Assembly (NCBI GenBank): GCA_021845835.1
Contig: JAJZVE010000300.1
Span: 1 to 6,147, forward strand
DNA from: Pseudomonadota bacterium
GTDB lineage: Bacteria > Pseudomonadota > Alphaproteobacteria > Acetobacterales > Acetobacteraceae
Length of the DNA stretch: 6,147 bases
Reading direction: 5' to 3'
Part shown: positions 5,196 to 6,147 of the stretch, in pieces
How positions within the stretch are numbered: the stretch's first letter is position 1
How the letters are laid out: every line of letters begins with the position of its first letter
Program-made: the position numbers and the translations under genes
Notes under the pieces: generated by a model
What the model saw: the letters and a program-made list of their open reading frames with translations, nothing else
Told to the model about the DNA's origin: nothing
The model's database searches: none

Positions 5196-6147
5196 ATGGC
5201 GGCTTTTCAACGGCGCGAGGACGCGGACCTCGGCGCGGCCGTGCTGACGGTCGATCTCGACGCCGTCGTCGCCAACTACCGCCTGCTCGCCGCCCGCGCG
5301 CAGCCGGCGGCGTGCGCCGCCGTGGTCAAGGCCGACGCCTACGGCCTTGGTGCCGCAAGCGTCGCCCCGGCGCTGGCGCGGGCCGGCTGCCGGCGGTTCT
5401 GCGTCGCGCTGCCCGCCGAGGGCATCGATCTGCGCCACGTGCTCGGCGCCGGGCCGGAGATTCTGGTCCTGCACGGGCCGCCGCCGGGCAGCGAAGCGGC
5501 CTTTGCCGCCCACGACCTGACGCCGGTGCTGAACAGCGTCGCGCAGGCCGAAGCCTGGGCCGCGTTCGGCCGCGCGCGCGGCGCGCCGTTGCCGGCCGGC
5601 TTGCAGTTCGACACCGGCATGGCGCGACTTGGCGCGCCGCCGGCGGACTGCGGGCGGCTGCGCGACCTGCCCGGCCTCGACGTGCGGCTGATCGCGAGCC
5701 ATCTCGCCTGCGCCGACGACCCGGCGCATCCCGCCAACGCCGCACAACTCGCCGCCTTTCGCGCGCTGCGCCGGATGTGGCCGGCGGCGGACGCAAGCCT
5801 CGCCGCCAGTTTCGGCATCTTCCTCGGCCCCGACTGGCATTTCGACCTGGTGCGGCCGGGCGCCGCGCTCTACGGCATCAATCCGGTGGCGGGCGCGAAC
5901 CCGATGCGCGGCGTGGTGCGGCTGCAGGCGCCGATGATCCAGACGCGCGCCATCGGTCCCGGCGACGCGGTCGGCTACGGCCACACCTGGCGCACCGACC
6001 GCCCGGCGCGCGTCGCGACGCTCGGCATCGGCTATGCCGACGGGCTGCCGCGCAGCCTGTCCAACCGCGGCGCGGCGTGGCTCGATGATACCAGGCTGCC
6101 GCTGATCGGCCGCGTGTCGATGGACAGCATCGTCGTCGATGCCACCG
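5196..6147 (+). CDS. alr: Alanine racemase, PLP-dependent (3' end cut by window edge)
   Basis: Alanine racemase interconverts L- and D-alanine to supply D-Ala for peptidoglycan; it is a cytosolic PLP enzyme with a TIM-barrel domain followed by a beta domain. The visible 317 residues are most of the protein, which is usually around 360-390. Hallmarks are [15 protein letters not shown] (17-31), the PLP-binding lysine K45 in [21 protein letters not shown] (136-146), [13 protein letters not shown] (167-179), [21 protein letters not shown] (207-227) with the pyridine-contacting arginine R220, VGYGHTW with the catalytic tyrosine Y261 (259-265), [11 protein letters not shown] (276-286) and [13 protein letters not shown] (305-317). 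The ATG at 5196 (MAAFQRRED) is the only good start; GGA lies 7 nt upstream. One oddity is [10 protein letters not shown] at 201-210, where most homologues have an Asn-Ser pair. Divergent from ade across 84 bp. Confidence 0.95.
   Translation, partial: MAAFQRREDADLGAAVLTVDLDAVVANYRLLAARAQPAACAAVVKADAYGLGAASVAPALARAGCRRFCVALPAEGIDLRHVLGAGPEILVLHGPPPGSEAAFAAHDLTPVLNSVAQAEAWAAFGRARGAPLPAGLQFDTGMARLGAPPADCGRLRDLPGLDVRLIASHLACADDPAHPANAAQLAAFRALRRMWPAADASLAASFGIFLGPDWHFDLVRPGAALYGINPVAGANPMRGVVRLQAPMIQTRAIGPGDAVGYGHTWRTDRPARVATLGIGYADGLPRSLSNRGAAWLDDTRLPLIGRVSMDSIVVDAT

Noticed and set aside
5112..5984. A large N-terminal extension of the ade frame on the minus strand, giving an 889-residue protein
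   Set aside because: This stretch is antisense to the clearly real alr gene, its translation is arginine/alanine-rich low-complexity sequence with no adenine deaminase similarity, and the family N-terminus plus the AGGGA site place the start at 5111.

Overview
This is a chromosomal, housekeeping-type window from a very GC-rich bacterium, most likely an alphaproteobacterium. The taxonomic call rests on overall base composition, on alphaproteobacterial-style residues in TsaD (ARAHLDHLPRLV) and alanine racemase ([25 protein letters not shown]), and on hemC lying head-to-head with tsaD. Acetobacteraceae or another Rhodospirillales family is my best guess, as inference only. Coding density is very high. 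No tRNA, rRNA, CRISPR array, phage gene or transposase is visible.

Layout from left to right: (1) minus strand, a haem-biosynthesis pair: hemD (uroporphyrinogen-III synthase, cut by the left edge) directly downstream of hemC (hydroxymethylbilane synthase). (2) A gap of about 40 bp between divergent start codons. (3) Plus strand, tsaD (tRNA t6A synthesis) translationally coupled through a GTGA overlap to rlmJ (23S rRNA m6A2030 methyltransferase), which makes a small RNA-modification operon. (4) A 100-bp AT-rich convergent gap (31% GC) filled by a long imperfect inverted repeat whose arms are each built from three 9-bp CACAGATT-type units. (5) Minus strand, an adenine deaminase (ade) of unusual sequence. 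(6) An 84-bp divergent promoter region. (7) Plus strand, alanine racemase (alr), cut by the right edge.

The genes are three or four independent core functions: tetrapyrrole synthesis, tRNA and rRNA modification, purine salvage, and D-alanine supply for peptidoglycan. They do not look like one dedicated system. HemC and HemD catalyse consecutive steps. TsaD and RlmJ share only the theme of RNA modification for translation. Ade and Alr probably share only a promoter region.

I do not see a new multigene system here. The signal that gene calling does not explain is the CACAGATT inverted repeat at 3218-3304. It is compositionally foreign to the window, contains a perfect DnaA-box match, and folds better in plus-strand RNA because three of its mismatches become G-U pairs. 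The next most interesting item is the adenine deaminase, whose active-site surroundings differ from the textbook family.
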